From: an uncultured Alphaproteobacteria bacterium
GTDB taxonomy: Bacteria > Pseudomonadota > Alphaproteobacteria > SP197
Assembly: GCA_943787175.1 (NCBI GenBank)
Contig: CALSLK010000010.1
Coordinates: 62,001 to 126,000, forward strand
Reading direction: 5' to 3'
Length of the DNA: 64,000 nt
Within the stretch, counting starts at the first letter, position 1; each line of letters starts with the position of its first letter. This document shows, one piece after another, positions 1 through 9,331 of this stretch. Both the position numbers and the translations under genes were made by a program. The notes under the pieces are model-generated. The model searched no databases. It had not been told where the DNA came from and saw nothing but the letters and a program-made list of their open reading frames with translations.

Positions 1-59
1 CCATGGTCAAAGCCCCGTCTTGTCATGGTTGGTACTGTTTAGTCGTTAAAACGTTCCTA

Positions 60-1163
60 TCACAGCGGCACAGCCTGCGCTGCCTCCGCGTCCCAGGTAC
101 ACCACACCCGGCGACCCTCAGACAAATCGTCGGCATCCAGCCTGCCGCTGTCAACGCGGATAACCAGGTTTTCGTGCAGGCCGGCTATCCTGATCTGTGC
201 GGCCAACCCGGCCGGTGAATAGGCCAGGCGCTCGACATGGCCTTCCAGATGTTCTGTTGGGCCTGGCGGCTGGGTCAGGTGAATCTCCAAATGGTCGGGC
301 CGCAAGGCCAGGGCCCATTGGGCACCGGCCTCGGCGACTTCCGCAAACGCTTTGGATGACGGCTGGCCCGGGTAGGCGCGCAGAATGTCGCCGGGCACCA
401 GGTTGACCGGGCCGGTCAGGCGGGCCGTCAGTGCCGATCCCGGCGCACGATAAAGTGCATCAGGCCGGTCCAGGTCGATCAGCTGCCCCTCGTGCAGGAC
501 CGCCAGTTTGTCGGCCATGCCCATGGCCAGAGTGGAGTCGGTTGTCGCCATCATCATCGTCATTCCCACCTGTTGCTGCAGACTGCGCAGGTCACCAAGA
601 ACACGACCCGCATTGATCGGGTCGAGCTGGCTGAGCGCTTCGTCCAGGAGCAGCACCAGCGGCTGCACGGCCAGTGCACGGGCAAGTGCTGCCTGCTGGC
701 GTTCCGCTGAATTGAGGGCATGGGGGTAGACTTTTTCCAGCCCCTGCAGGCCCACGATTTCCAGCGACATGGCGACCCTGTGGTCCTGCTCGGGACGCGC
801 CAGTTTCCGTGACTTCAGGCCATAGGCGACGTTTTTGGCAACGGTCATGTGCGGGAACAGGGCATCCTGCTGGGTCAACAGGGTGAAGGGGCGCTTGTGG
901 GCCGACAGTTCGCCCAGGTCGTGGCCGTTGAAGACGATATGGCCACTTTCAAGGACGCCGAACCCTGCGATCAGACGCAACAGGCTGCTTTTGCCCGCAC
1001 GTGCCGAACCCAGCAGCACCAGGGTCTGGCCCGAATCGATGCGCAGATCGATGCCGGCCACCGGTGCCGCGGGGCTGTCCTGGCCCGTGACCCGCTGGAG
1101 TTCGAGGTTGTTTGCCGATGCCATGGCGGGATCGTGCGCATTTCGGCTGGCGTGTTCAAGCAT
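60..1163 (-). CDS. ABC transporter ATP-binding protein (PotA/ThiQ-like), degenerate motifs
   Basis: ATPase subunit of the importer type with a C-terminal TOBE-like region (ALRPDHLEIH near residue 270). From a start at 1163 it is about 367 residues; a later ATG at 1124 is also possible and neither has a clear ribosome binding site. Visible motifs: P-loop GSARAGKSS (52-60), Q-loop LLTQQ, Walker B LVLLLDE (169-175) and D-loop. Two normally invariant elements are changed. The LSGGQ signature reads LNSAE (150-154), and the switch histidine of VTHD is Thr208 (ATTD). Hydrolysis may therefore be weak or need a partner subunit. No permease or binding protein is visible; any partner lies left of the window. 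It is divergent from meaB, with starts 22 bp apart. ABC fold certain; substrate unknown. Confidence 0.85.
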   Translation of the reverse strand: MLEHASRNAHDPAMASANNLELQRVTGQDSPAAPVAGIDLRIDSGQTLVLLGSARAGKSSLLRLIAGFGVLESGHIVFNGHDLGELSAHKRPFTLLTQQDALFPHMTVAKNVAYGLKSRKLARPEQDHRVAMSLEIVGLQGLEKVYPHALNSAERQQAALARALAVQPLVLLLDEALSQLDPINAGRVLGDLRSLQQQVGMTMMMATTDSTLAMGMADKLAVLHEGQLIDLDRPDALYRAPGSALTARLTGPVNLVPGDILRAYPGQPSSKAFAEVAEAGAQWALALRPDHLEIHLTQPPGPTEHLEGHVERLAYSPAGLAAQIRIAGLHENLVIRVDSGRLDADDLSEGRRVWCTWDAEAAQAVPL

Positions 1164-1185
1164 GGGGCGTATTCTTCGCGTCATC

Positions 1186-2121
1186 ATGACAAATCTTTCG
1201 CCCAAGACATCAGCCGATTGGACGCATGCCCTGCAGCAAGGGGAACGTGCTGCCCTGGCGCGCGCCATCACGCTGGTCGAGAACGACGCGCCGGAAGCGC
1301 GCGAGGTTCTGCGCGCTGCTCGCTCTCTGACCGGCCATGCGCTGGTCGTGGGTATTACCGGCGCGCCTGGTGCGGGGAAGTCGACCCTGGTTGGTGCCTA
1401 TGTTTCGGAACTGCGGCGTCGTCACCTTAGTGTCGGGGTGCTGGCCGTAGACCCATCCAGTCCGCTCACCGGCGGGGCGCTTCTGGGTGACCGCATCCGC
1501 ATGCTGACCCATGCCGGTGATCCCGGGGTGTTCGTGCGCAGCCTGGCCTCACGCGGGCATCTGGGTGGCCTGGCGCGGTCCACCGGTGCTGTGGTCGATG
1601 TCATGGATGCAGCCGGACGGGACGTTGTGGTTGTTGAAACCGTCGGTGTCGGGCAGTCCGAAATTGAGGTGACCGATCTGGCCGATATCCGCGTGGTCGT
1701 CTGGGCGCCGGGTGCCGGTGATGACGTGCAGGCCGCCAAGGCAGGGATCCTCGAGATTGCCGATATTCTGGTCGTCAACAAGGCCGACTTGCCACCGGCC
1801 GCAGCGACCGAAGCAGCCCTGCGCAGCGCGGCCTCCTATGGTGCGGGCAGGACTCCGGTTGTCATGCGCACGATTGCGACCAATGGCAGCGGCGTGCCCG
1901 AACTGGCCGATCAGGTTGCGGAACGGGGACAGCAGATGTCTGGTTCCAGGGTCGCTGGTGCCGCCCGGCGACTGCAGCGCCAGCTTGTCGATGCCGCGGC
2001 CCTCCAGGCGCGGCAACAGGCACAGGAGCATCCTGGGCTCGCTGACCTTTGCGAGGCCGTGCGCCGTGGTGATCTCGACTTCGACGAAGCAGCATCACAG
2101 CTGATTTCGCCCAAGACGTAA
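1186..2121 (+). CDS. meaB: Methylmalonyl-CoA mutase-associated GTPase MeaB (ArgK family)
   Basis: 311-residue SIMIBI-class GTPase. In this family the protein guards methylmalonyl-CoA mutase, gating B12 cofactor loading and exchange of damaged cofactor. Visible: P-loop GITGAPGAGKST (56-67), the Mg/switch segment AVDPSSP, the GDRIRM motif, ETVGVGQSE and the guanine-specificity motif NKAD. The length matches the family (310-330). The frame is open back to 835, but the ATG at 1186 is chosen because upstream sequence codes for the opposite-strand ABC gene and conserved MeaB similarity begins just after it. The mutase genes are not in the window. Intact and confidently recognised. Confidence 0.93.
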   Translation: MTNLSPKTSADWTHALQQGERAALARAITLVENDAPEAREVLRAARSLTGHALVVGITGAPGAGKSTLVGAYVSELRRRHLSVGVLAVDPSSPLTGGALLGDRIRMLTHAGDPGVFVRSLASRGHLGGLARSTGAVVDVMDAAGRDVVVVETVGVGQSEIEVTDLADIRVVVWAPGAGDDVQAAKAGILEIADILVVNKADLPPAAATEAALRSAASYGAGRTPVVMRTIATNGSGVPELADQVAERGQQMSGSRVAGAARRLQRQLVDAAALQARQQAQEHPGLADLCEAVRRGDLDFDEAASQLISPKT

Positions 2122-2255
2122 GCTCCGATCACCAAACATCCACACCTGATTTCACCCGGCCGAAAATCTGTTCTAAGGTCACCACGCAACCACAGGGGTG
2201 GCGCGGTCGAAGGGCCGCTTGGGTTGTCAATTGGGGCTCAACCATCGGGATTTGC

Positions 2256-2831
2256 ATGTCAAACGTGCGCGCCAGGTTTGCCGGCAGGGCAATCTTTGCT
2301 CTGTTGTGCACAGGGCTGTTTCTGGACGTGGCGCCGGTCAGCGCCGATGACGCGCCCGGAACCTATGGCGAGGCGATGGCCTGGTATGGCAACGAGGCGC
2401 AGGCGGGCAATGCCGAAGCTCAGTTTCTGCTCGCCTATGCCCTGGAAACCGGTGCCGGTGCGACCTTGCGCCCGGACGAAGCCAGAGACTGGTACCAGGC
2501 TGCTGCGGAACAGGGGCATCTGCGCGCCCAGATACGTCTGGGATTGATGCTTGCCGAAGGGCGCGGTGGTCCCGCCGATGGCTTGCTGGCCCGGACCTGG
2601 TTGGACAAGGCGGCGAATGCCGGTGATGTCGATGCCATGTCCCTGCTGGGATTTCTGCTGGTCGCAGAGGAACCCGTCGACCTCAATGCCGCCTATCGGT
2701 GGTTCAGGCTGGCAAGCGAGCAGGGGGATGCTGCGGCGGCGGGAAATCTGGCAGCTCTTGTGGACATGATGACACCGACACAGCGCAATGCCGCAGAGGT
2801 GGCGCTGGATGCCTGGCTTACAAGCCATTGA
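2256..2831 (+). CDS. Sel1-repeat (TPR-like) exported protein
   Basis: 191 residues. The N-terminus has a basic segment, a hydrophobic stretch (about 12-28) and an Ala-rich cleavage-like site (VSADDA), so it is probably secreted to the periplasm. The rest is three to four Sel1-type helical repeats of about 36 residues, recognisable by A-x-x-W-Y/L-x-x-A-A-x-x-G-x-x-x-A-x-x-x-L-G patterns (for example near residues 75-100 and 110-135). Such repeats serve as protein-protein scaffolds. No enzymatic motif is seen. It stands alone between meaB and the HEAT-repeat gene on the same strand; spacing of 134 and 73 bp gives no clear operon. Partner unknown. Confidence 0.8.
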   Translation: MSNVRARFAGRAIFALLCTGLFLDVAPVSADDAPGTYGEAMAWYGNEAQAGNAEAQFLLAYALETGAGATLRPDEARDWYQAAAEQGHLRAQIRLGLMLAEGRGGPADGLLARTWLDKAANAGDVDAMSLLGFLLVAEEPVDLNAAYRWFRLASEQGDAAAAGNLAALVDMMTPTQRNAAEVALDAWLTSH

Positions 2832-2904
2832 AGCGTGTCTGTTCAGGCTTGTGATCGCTGTTGCGGTTTCGCGCAATCCTGATCCGCTCTAGTCTGCCTC
2901 CACC

Positions 2905-3789
2905 ATGGTTGCTTTGTTCCGCTTCCCCAAATTGATCGGCGCCGCACTGGCTGCAGGAGCGCTGATCACGCCGTCGCTTGCACAGTCTCAGGACCTGCCG
3001 CAGGCCGTCCTGATCGACGTCGAGCAGGTCTATGAGTATCGCAAGCCCTCACAGATTGGTTTCATCGAGCTTGAGGATTTCGAACTCCCGGTCCTTGAAT
3101 ACGTTGAGGACATGATGTTCGCGGCCAATATCGATCCGCTCTATCCCGGAGACGAAGCTGGCGAGGCAACGATCCGCATTACCGTGCGTGGCCGGGCCAA
3201 TGGCGGCATCTACATGGAACCGACCAAGGCCTACCTATACACCGGCGCCGACATCACGGGCGATATCGAGATCACAGGCCCCGGAGACACGCTGGTGACG
3301 GCGACGTTCGCGTCAACCATTCAGCGCCCTTTCCAGCTGACCATCAATCTGGGCTACGAAGATCCCTTCAACGCGCCATTCGGGACAGCGCTGGAACAGC
3401 CAGGCGGATTCATTGAAGAGTTAAGTTACGCACTCGCCATAGCCTGGGGTGCCCAGGCGATCATGCCTTCGCTGTTTGAGCATGAGCCGGCCATTCGGGC
3501 CGGCGCGGCGACCGCCCTGGGCGATATCGGTGATCCCATTGCCGTGCCTGATCTGCTGGACGCGCTATACGATGAGGATGCTCGCGTGCGTTGGGAATCG
3601 GCATGGTCTCTGGGACGCATCGGTGATCCCGTTGCCGTGCCGGAACTGATCGACGCACTGCGCGACGAATCGCCTGATGTACGCTGGTTTTCTTCCTGGT
3701 CGCTGCGTGCCCTCACGGGCGAGGATTTTGGCCTCGACCACGAGCTCTGGTCAGCCTGGCTGTCAGAACAGCCTGACGTGCAGGGCTAA
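2905..3789 (+). CDS. HEAT-repeat (PBS lyase-type) exported protein
   Basis: 294 residues with a signal peptide (hydrophobic 10-26, ending SLAQSQD). Residues about 27-165 form an acidic domain I do not recognise. The C-terminal part has tandem HEAT/PBS-lyase repeats: IRAGAATALGDIGDP, VRWESAWSLGRIGDP and VRWFSSWSLRALTGE, each followed by AVPDLLDAL or AVPELIDAL. These repeats are a binding scaffold; nothing points to bilin chemistry here. A hairpin terminator follows and the convergent AsmA gene ends 46 bp downstream. Function unknown. Confidence 0.8.
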   Translation: MVALFRFPKLIGAALAAGALITPSLAQSQDLPQAVLIDVEQVYEYRKPSQIGFIELEDFELPVLEYVEDMMFAANIDPLYPGDEAGEATIRITVRGRANGGIYMEPTKAYLYTGADITGDIEITGPGDTLVTATFASTIQRPFQLTINLGYEDPFNAPFGTALEQPGGFIEELSYALAIAWGAQAIMPSLFEHEPAIRAGAATALGDIGDPIAVPDLLDALYDEDARVRWESAWSLGRIGDPVAVPELIDALRDESPDVRWFSSWSLRALTGEDFGLDHELWSAWLSEQPDVQG

Positions 3790-3798
3790 GGTCAAGTT

Positions 3799-3833
3799 GG
3801 CGGCTCCTGAATGGGGAGCCGCCAGAAATTTTC
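3799..3833. terminator. Bidirectional intrinsic terminator between convergent genes
   Basis: A perfect 9-bp stem, GGCGGCTCC (3799-3807) and GGAGCCGCC (3815-3823), closes a 7-base loop. It is followed on the plus strand by AAATTTT. It lies between the stops of the HEAT-repeat gene (3789) and the AsmA gene (3835), so it can serve both strands. Confidence 0.8.
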
Positions 3834-3834
3834 C

Positions 3835-5880
3835 TCAGAACAGATCGCCCAGGCCACCACTATCGCCATCACCGGTGAGACCGTCGAGCAGGCCACCTGC
3901 GTCACCACCTTCGCCGGTGAGGCCGTCAAGCAGGCCGCCGGCGTCATCGCCACCCAGCATCTCCAGGGTTTCGCCAATGGCTTCCGGATTGGCCAGCGCG
4001 TTCTTGGCGATCGCTTCCAGATCAGGCGTTATTGCAGGTCCGGCCCAGGGGCCGCGCACGTTGATTGGAATGCCAAAGCCTCCGGTGTCGTCCGCACCCT
4101 GGCCTTCCAGTGAGGACGTGGCCTTGGGCGTGATGGTGTAGTCCAGCGTCTTGTCGGGCATGTTGACGTTGCCCTGGCCATCCATGCGGAACAGCGGTGC
4201 CGACATGAAGAGGTCGTTGTTGGCCAGCATGCCGTTCTGGATGTTGTAGGTGCCCGAGAGTTCAGCAAAATCCGTGGACTCGGATGGTGAAACGGCTTCG
4301 CCGATGGATTCAATCGAAAGGTCACGAACCACAGCTGCAATATTGATGCCCTTGAAGGCCCCATCGCGGAACGTGAAGGCGCCGTTGCCAAAGAGGTTCT
4401 CTACAAACTGACGCTGCGAGACACCGGTCGCCGTGACATCGATGTTGAGATCTGCCGTTCCCGAAAGTTTGTCGAAGCCGGCTGCGGCTGCAAGCAGGGG
4501 TTCTGCCTGGATACCGGTTGCCGAGAAGGTCTTGGCGATGGCGGGTTGCGAGCCGCTGCGATCAACCACGACATGAGCGGTTCCGTTGCCGCCATAAAGC
4601 GCCGCTTCCAGAAGGTCGACAGTTGCTGAGCCGTTGTTGACGACAATGTGGAGCCTGCTGCGGCCGATTTCGATTGCCTGAACCTTCAGGCCGGCAAGAT
4701 CAAAGGTAAGGTCAGCATTGGCGGCATCGAGACCGGAGAAATCGATCTCCTCGTCCGACCATCGCTGTGCCAGCGAATCCCCGCCATCAGACGTCTCACC
4801 GCCACCGTCGCTGCTGCCACCGGCGTCTCCGGTGCCTTCTTCAGGCTGAGGCAGGTAGGGATTGAGGTCGAGCATATCCGACTGCAGGTTCGCAGTAATG
4901 CTGGGTCGGTCACCGCCAAGATTGACGGCGATATCGCCCCGCGCCTTGAGTTCATCAATCGTCACTTCGGCACCGTTGAAGGCGATGTTGTCGCCGTTCA
5001 TGTCGAGCGTGCCGCTGACCTGGATTGTTTCAGGTGCAGGGCTTGCTGGATCAAGGGGCTGCTCCATCCAGAGTGCCAGGCCCGAAAGTGAAGGGATGGA
5101 GAGATCGACCTTGCCGGTCACCGCGCCAGCTTGGGCAACGCTGCCGTTGAAGCTGACATTGAGCGGTTCGCTTTCGATGATCACCGTGGCGTCAGACGAG
5201 CCGCCGTCCATCAGGGCCTTGGGTGAGGCCAGGCTGGTCGCCAGCTTGAGCGTCTTCTCCTTGAACGTGAACGAGCCTTCACCGTTGAACGGGCTGGCAA
5301 GGTCAGGCAGGGAGAGCACCATGTTGATGCCTGAAACAACGGTCGTCTCGCCGGACTTGCCGTCGACAAAGGTCACCTGGCCGTTCTCGATGCGCACGTC
5401 ACCCAGGGTAAGGTTCGCCAGACCGCTACCGCCGGAATCGGCTGTGCCTTCTGTTTGCGAACCGTCCGAAGCTGTGCCTTCTGCGCCTGGTTCCGGCGTG
5501 AACTGCCAGTTGCCGCTGCCGTCGGGTTGGCCTTCGAGATAGATCACGGGGTCGATCAGAACAAACTCATCGACCACCAGGTCACCGCTCAGCAGGGGCA
5601 TCAGCTGGACGTCCAGTGCCAGTTTGGAAAGCGACACCATATCGGTAACGGGGCTGCCGGGTTCGTTGGCAAAATGCACGTCGTTGGCTTCGATCCGGAC
5701 ATTGGGGAAGACCGAAAGGCTGACATCGCCGGCAATGGTCAACTGGCGACCTGTTGCCTGGCTGGCCTTGGTCTGTGCCTGCTCCTTGACCCAATCAACG
5801 GGAATGAAAAACGGCAGGGCCACGACCGCTCCAATAAGCAGAACGACGACAACTCCCAGTCCGATTAGCAACTTGCGCAT
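3835..5880 (-). CDS. AsmA family protein
   Basis: 681 residues from the ATG at 5880, chosen over a farther ATG because GGGGAG lies just upstream on the coding strand. One N-terminal membrane anchor (hydrophobic about 4-25) is followed by a long beta-rich periplasmic region typical of AsmA/YhdP-like proteins, which in other bacteria affect outer-membrane lipid transport and assembly. An Asp/Gly/Ser-rich linker lies near residues 325-350. The C-terminus carries an imperfect duplication of D-A-G-G-L-L-D-G-L-T-G-x-G. It is transcribed towards the shared terminator at 3799. Family assignment is firm; the role here is inferred. Confidence 0.87.
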   Translation of the reverse strand: MRKLLIGLGVVVVLLIGAVVALPFFIPVDWVKEQAQTKASQATGRQLTIAGDVSLSVFPNVRIEANDVHFANEPGSPVTDMVSLSKLALDVQLMPLLSGDLVVDEFVLIDPVIYLEGQPDGSGNWQFTPEPGAEGTASDGSQTEGTADSGGSGLANLTLGDVRIENGQVTFVDGKSGETTVVSGINMVLSLPDLASPFNGEGSFTFKEKTLKLATSLASPKALMDGGSSDATVIIESEPLNVSFNGSVAQAGAVTGKVDLSIPSLSGLALWMEQPLDPASPAPETIQVSGTLDMNGDNIAFNGAEVTIDELKARGDIAVNLGGDRPSITANLQSDMLDLNPYLPQPEEGTGDAGGSSDGGGETSDGGDSLAQRWSDEEIDFSGLDAANADLTFDLAGLKVQAIEIGRSRLHIVVNNGSATVDLLEAALYGGNGTAHVVVDRSGSQPAIAKTFSATGIQAEPLLAAAAGFDKLSGTADLNIDVTATGVSQRQFVENLFGNGAFTFRDGAFKGINIAAVVRDLSIESIGEAVSPSESTDFAELSGTYNIQNGMLANNDLFMSAPLFRMDGQGNVNMPDKTLDYTITPKATSSLEGQGADDTGGFGIPINVRGPWAGPAITPDLEAIAKNALANPEAIGETLEMLGGDDAGGLLDGLTGEGGDAGGLLDGLTGDGDSGGLGDLF

Positions 5881-6037
5881 GATGGCTCCCCATTCACCTG
5901 TGTCCATGTCGTATCAACATGAGACAGAAAGGTGGCGATTCAAAGACGGTAACGCCTCATTTGGGGCGTCGCGGACCATTATGCAAATTTCGTGACAGCG
6001 CAGAGAATGATGGTCGAGCAGGTGTTCGGGGCCGCAC

Positions 6038-6478
6038 TCAACGCGCAATCACTGCGTCGGTTGCGCTGGTAAGATCAAAATCTGAAAGCGGCAACAGGTT
6101 GGTCATGAACGTGAAGTCGTATGTTGCAGCGATGACGACGGTGCTTCCCGGAGAGTTATCTGGATCAAATGTCACGCTCACGTTCAGCAGGCTTGGGTCC
6201 AGACTGGTCGCATAAGCTTGGACCTGCGCTTCGATCTCGGACGTAGTCGCCGGCACAGCACTCTCGCTGCCGCGCACGATGGCATATCGGCCGCCTTCGT
6301 AAACAGCATGGCCAAGACTATTGTAGACGAAGAGCAGGCGGCCCAACTCCATGATGCCGTAAATGATCAGCAAAAAAACTGGAACGATGAGCGAAAATTC
6401 GATCGCGGTGACGCCCTCATCATTGCACCGGACCTGCCGCAACCGGCGAGAGATCAGAGCGCTGGACATGATCACCAT
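6038..6478 (-). CDS. TadE-like pseudopilin
   Basis: 146 residues. A short basic leader precedes the TadE signature G-V-T-A-I-E-F-S and a hydrophobic helix (about 25-47, FSLIVPVFLLIIYGIME), then an extracytoplasmic domain. TadE/F proteins are minor pseudopilins of the Flp/Tad type IV pilus and mature by prepilin peptidase cleavage before the Glu-containing helix. The start codon overlaps the stop of the upstream pseudopilin gene by one base (TAATG), so translation is probably coupled. Last gene of a three-gene tad operon. No tad secretion ATPase, peptidase or major pilin gene is in the window. Confidence 0.85.
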   Translation of the reverse strand: MVIMSSALISRRLRQVRCNDEGVTAIEFSLIVPVFLLIIYGIMELGRLLFVYNSLGHAVYEGGRYAIVRGSESAVPATTSEIEAQVQAYATSLDPSLLNVSVTFDPDNSPGSTVVIAATYDFTFMTNLLPLSDFDLTSATDAVIAR

Positions 6479-6957
6479 TACTCGATCCTCAGTATGGCTT
6501 CCGAACCTAGCTGGGTCGGGTCACTCACGATATGTCCGAAGATCGGTGTAAAATCGAGCCTCATATTGACCGTGACATAACGGCCCGGTTCAAATTCGTC
6601 AGCCGTGCAGGTGTCAGTGCATGCACTGGCACTTCCGTCGGGACAAAGACAGGCACGACTGATGTTGACGGTGACACCGGTATCGTCTGACAGCGCGGCC
6701 CGGGCGGCTGCTTCGATACCCGCATCATCATCAGCCTGGTCGACCCCCTGCAGGGCATACTGCGCCCCGGTCCGGGCGGCATTTTCCAGTTCGTTGTTCG
6801 CGAAAACCATCATTCCGTAGTCCACCATGCCCATCAGGGCGACCAGGAGGATGGGCAGGATGAGAGCGAACTCAACAACCGACGAGCCCTTCTGGTCGCG
6901 TGGGAAATTGCGGAGTGTTCGCAAGGTTGGAGTCGTGTGATTCATGGCTCTGATCAT
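6478..6957 (-). CDS. TadE/TadF-like pseudopilin
   Basis: 159 residues. The leader ends in the TadE motif G-S-S-V-V-E-F-A, followed by a hydrophobic helix (LILPILLVALMGMVDYG). The C-terminal domain has a cysteine-rich loop (CLCPDG, then CTDTC), which suggests disulfides outside the cytoplasm. It begins 6 bp after the TadG-like gene and overlaps the next pseudopilin by one base, so the three genes form a tight operon. Second minor pseudopilin of the Tad system; the TadE versus TadF label cannot be decided from sequence alone. Confidence 0.84.
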   Translation of the reverse strand: MIRAMNHTTPTLRTLRNFPRDQKGSSVVEFALILPILLVALMGMVDYGMMVFANNELENAARTGAQYALQGVDQADDDAGIEAAARAALSDDTGVTVNISRACLCPDGSASACTDTCTADEFEPGRYVTVNMRLDFTPIFGHIVSDPTQLGSEAILRIE

Positions 6958-6963
6958 CCTGAT

Positions 6964-8274
6964 TTAGCCAGCCAGCCGGACCATGGTGGTCTTGGGCAGT
7001 TCGACGCCAGTTCTGTCACATTCGATTTGCAGATCGGAGTTGCCGGAAAATTCAACCACCGAGCCAACAAGAACGGTGCAACCGCCCGCATTTGCTCCAC
7101 CCGAAAAGTCGATTTTCTGGGACGGGAAATAAAGAGCGCCAGTCAGATTGAGGCTGGTGCCTCCATTGATTTTGTTGGTCGTACTCGACCCAGACCCTGT
7201 CGGTGCATCTGGATCCTGGAAAAACAGCATGCCAGCGTAATCGCCTGAATCGGGTGCCGTCAGGTCGATGTCTCCTCCGGTGATGTCCGTCTGGCCGAAA
7301 TCTGCGCCGTCATTCGTGAAAAAGAAGAACGTGTCGGTGCCGGTCACCGTACCGCCCGTAATCTTGAGGTCCGCACCTTTCAGAATGTAATCGCCGGGCG
7401 AGAATGTCGCTGTGCCGCCGGTAATGCGAATGTCACCGCAGTAAACGCCTGGAAAGAGAATTGTGTTGTCGCCATTCTGGACCCTGGTGTTTGAATTGTG
7501 GTCGCAGCCTCCCACAGCAGGTTCAGCAAGGCTGGCATAGGGGTCGCGGGCGGGAAGTGAGTTTTCCTTGTTGGGCTCGTCGGTCACCAGGTTTCCACTG
7601 CCTGAAACAGCGATACCGCCCACGGTCGAAGCATTGCTGGCAGCAACATCCGCGCTGCCGAAAACCTCAAAGGCGTCGTCGGCAGTCGAGTTGCTGGCGA
7701 TGCCGCAATCAAGTGCCACATCGGCTGTGCCGCCGATGGACACACCGCCACTCGCCGAGGGGTGTAGCCCCAGAATGCAGAAGTCGTCACCGCCGTCGAG
7801 AATGGCGACGGCCACCACGCTAATGTTAACGCCACCATCCATGAACAGATCGGTGAACAAGAGCGTCAGGTTGCGCGTCATGATGGCCTGGACGGCTTCA
7901 TTGTTGCCGCTGAAATCTCCGGTTGTTGGTGGACTGTTGATGGTGATTGTGTCGTTCTTGGACCCGTCATAGCCATTGTCGGCAGCTGCGCTTCCGCCGG
8001 TCTGGGTCACGATGGCGTTGGGATAGCCACGGGCAACCTCATAGGCTGCAGCAACCGCCGCGCTGTCGGCTGCAGTTTGAAGATCTCGTTTGGCGTGAAA
8101 CCACAGTCCGGCTTCAACGCCCATGCCGATGAAGCCAACCACGACGGGAAGCGACAGCGCCGTCATGATTGCGATCGCGCCGTTCGTCTCGTTGTGAAAT
8201 TTCCGTAGCCTGCAAAGAAATCCCGACGGTCTTTCCGCGGCTTGGCCGCCGGGAATGTGTCGTTGATTCTTCAT
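6964..8274 (-). CDS. TadG-like Flp pilus assembly protein
   Basis: 436 residues from the ATG at 8274 (MKNQRHIPGG). A basic N-terminus precedes a membrane helix (about 36-60, with A-I-M-T-A-L-S-L-P-V-V-V-G). The usual TadG segment follows, with W-F-H-A-K-R-D-L-Q-T-A-A-D-S-A-A. The remainder is a long Gly/Ser/Thr/Asp-rich, probably beta-rich extracytoplasmic domain. First gene of the operon with the two TadE-like genes. Only about 63 bases separate its start from the IS at 8338, so its native promoter may have been displaced. The IS transposase is transcribed towards it and could drive it by read-through. Confidence 0.83.
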   Translation of the reverse strand: MKNQRHIPGGQAAERPSGFLCRLRKFHNETNGAIAIMTALSLPVVVGFIGMGVEAGLWFHAKRDLQTAADSAAVAAAYEVARGYPNAIVTQTGGSAAADNGYDGSKNDTITINSPPTTGDFSGNNEAVQAIMTRNLTLLFTDLFMDGGVNISVVAVAILDGGDDFCILGLHPSASGGVSIGGTADVALDCGIASNSTADDAFEVFGSADVAASNASTVGGIAVSGSGNLVTDEPNKENSLPARDPYASLAEPAVGGCDHNSNTRVQNGDNTILFPGVYCGDIRITGGTATFSPGDYILKGADLKITGGTVTGTDTFFFFTNDGADFGQTDITGGDIDLTAPDSGDYAGMLFFQDPDAPTGSGSSTTNKINGGTSLNLTGALYFPSQKIDFSGGANAGGCTVLVGSVVEFSGNSDLQIECDRTGVELPKTTMVRLAG

Positions 8275-8398
8275 TTGGGTCAGTCCCTGTGTATAGTCAG
8301 CACTCGCCCCACCTGTTAGATAGTTTCGGGTGCCACTGAGGTGGTCCCACATTGTTGGACAGTTTGGCAGCGAAGTTAAGGTGTATTCCGTTTCCTGA

Positions 8399-9331
8399 TC
8401 ATGCCGCCAAGAACCTGTTTATCACATCTTGCTGCTGCTGTTGTTGAGCCTGTGGAGATGTGGTCAAGGCGATAGCCTTGTCCATCATATCCATGGGCCG
8501 CCCGTTTCCGAAGGCCTCGGCGGGCGTTTGGCCGTCGTGGACCGAATGTGGCCTCTCAGTATTGTAAAAATTGACCCAATCGCCGATGACCTGTTCGGCC
8601 TTGAACCCATCCGTCAGCTCGTGCAGATAGACCGCCTCGTATTTGAGAGAGCGCCACAGCCGCTCGATGAAGATGTTGTCCATGCAGCGGCCCCGGCCAT
8701 CCATGGAGATCGTAACCTCTGCCGCCTTGAGCAAACCGGTGAAGTCAAAGCTGGTGAACTGGCTGCCCTGGTCGGTGTTGAAGATCTCCGGTTTTCCATA
8801 TCGGGCTAGCGCCTCGTTTAACGCCTCAAGGCAGAACCAGACATCCATGGTGTTCGACAATCGCCAGGCGAGTACATGACGCGTGGCCCAGTCCATGATC
8901 GCAACCAGGTACAAAAAGCCGCGCTGAACGGGGATATACGTGATGTCGGCACACCAGACTTGATTGGGCCGGTCGATGACCATTCCCTTGAGAAGATAGG
9001 GATAAATCCGGTGCGCCGGATGGGGTGTACTGGTCTTTGGCGCTTGATAGATCGCCTCCAGCCCCATGAGGTGCATCAGACGACGGACCCGGTGACGCCC
9101 CACGCAAATGCCCTCGCGCCGCAACTGGCGCACCATCTGACGGGAACCGTAAAACGGATACTTCAGAAACAGCTCGTCGATGCGACGCATCAACGCCAGG
9201 TTCTCCACGCTTTCGCCCTTCGACCTGTAATAGAACGACGAACGGCTGATCGCCAGAACTTGGCACTGTTGGCTCAAACTCAGGTCGGGGTGATCGCGTC
9301 TGATCATCGCCTTGCGATTCCCCCGGCTCAT
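8399..9331 (-). CDS. IS3-family transposase OrfB (DDE integrase domain)
   Basis: 310 residues. An N-terminal HTH-like region (YPFYGSRQMVRQLRREG) is followed by an rve integrase core with the catalytic triad in ADITY, NTDQGSQF and FIERLWRSLKYE. A Gln-rich run (AQQQQQQ) lies near the C-terminus. Its ATG overlaps the TGA of orfA (ATGA at 9328-9331). A -1 shift at the heptamer in orfA would enter this frame and yield the OrfAB transposase that cuts and joins ends in this family. Confidence 0.93.
   Translation of the reverse strand: MSRGNRKAMIRRDHPDLSLSQQCQVLAISRSSFYYRSKGESVENLALMRRIDELFLKYPFYGSRQMVRQLRREGICVGRHRVRRLMHLMGLEAIYQAPKTSTPHPAHRIYPYLLKGMVIDRPNQVWCADITYIPVQRGFLYLVAIMDWATRHVLAWRLSNTMDVWFCLEALNEALARYGKPEIFNTDQGSQFTSFDFTGLLKAAEVTISMDGRGRCMDNIFIERLWRSLKYEAVYLHELTDGFKAEQVIGDWVNFYNTERPHSVHDGQTPAEAFGNGRPMDMMDKAIALTTSPQAQQQQQQDVINRFLAA

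Noticed and set aside
835-1185. Upstream extension of the MeaB frame
   Set aside because: The added 117 residues come from the reverse of the ABC gene and resemble no MeaB N-terminus; the ATG at 1186 fits the family length.
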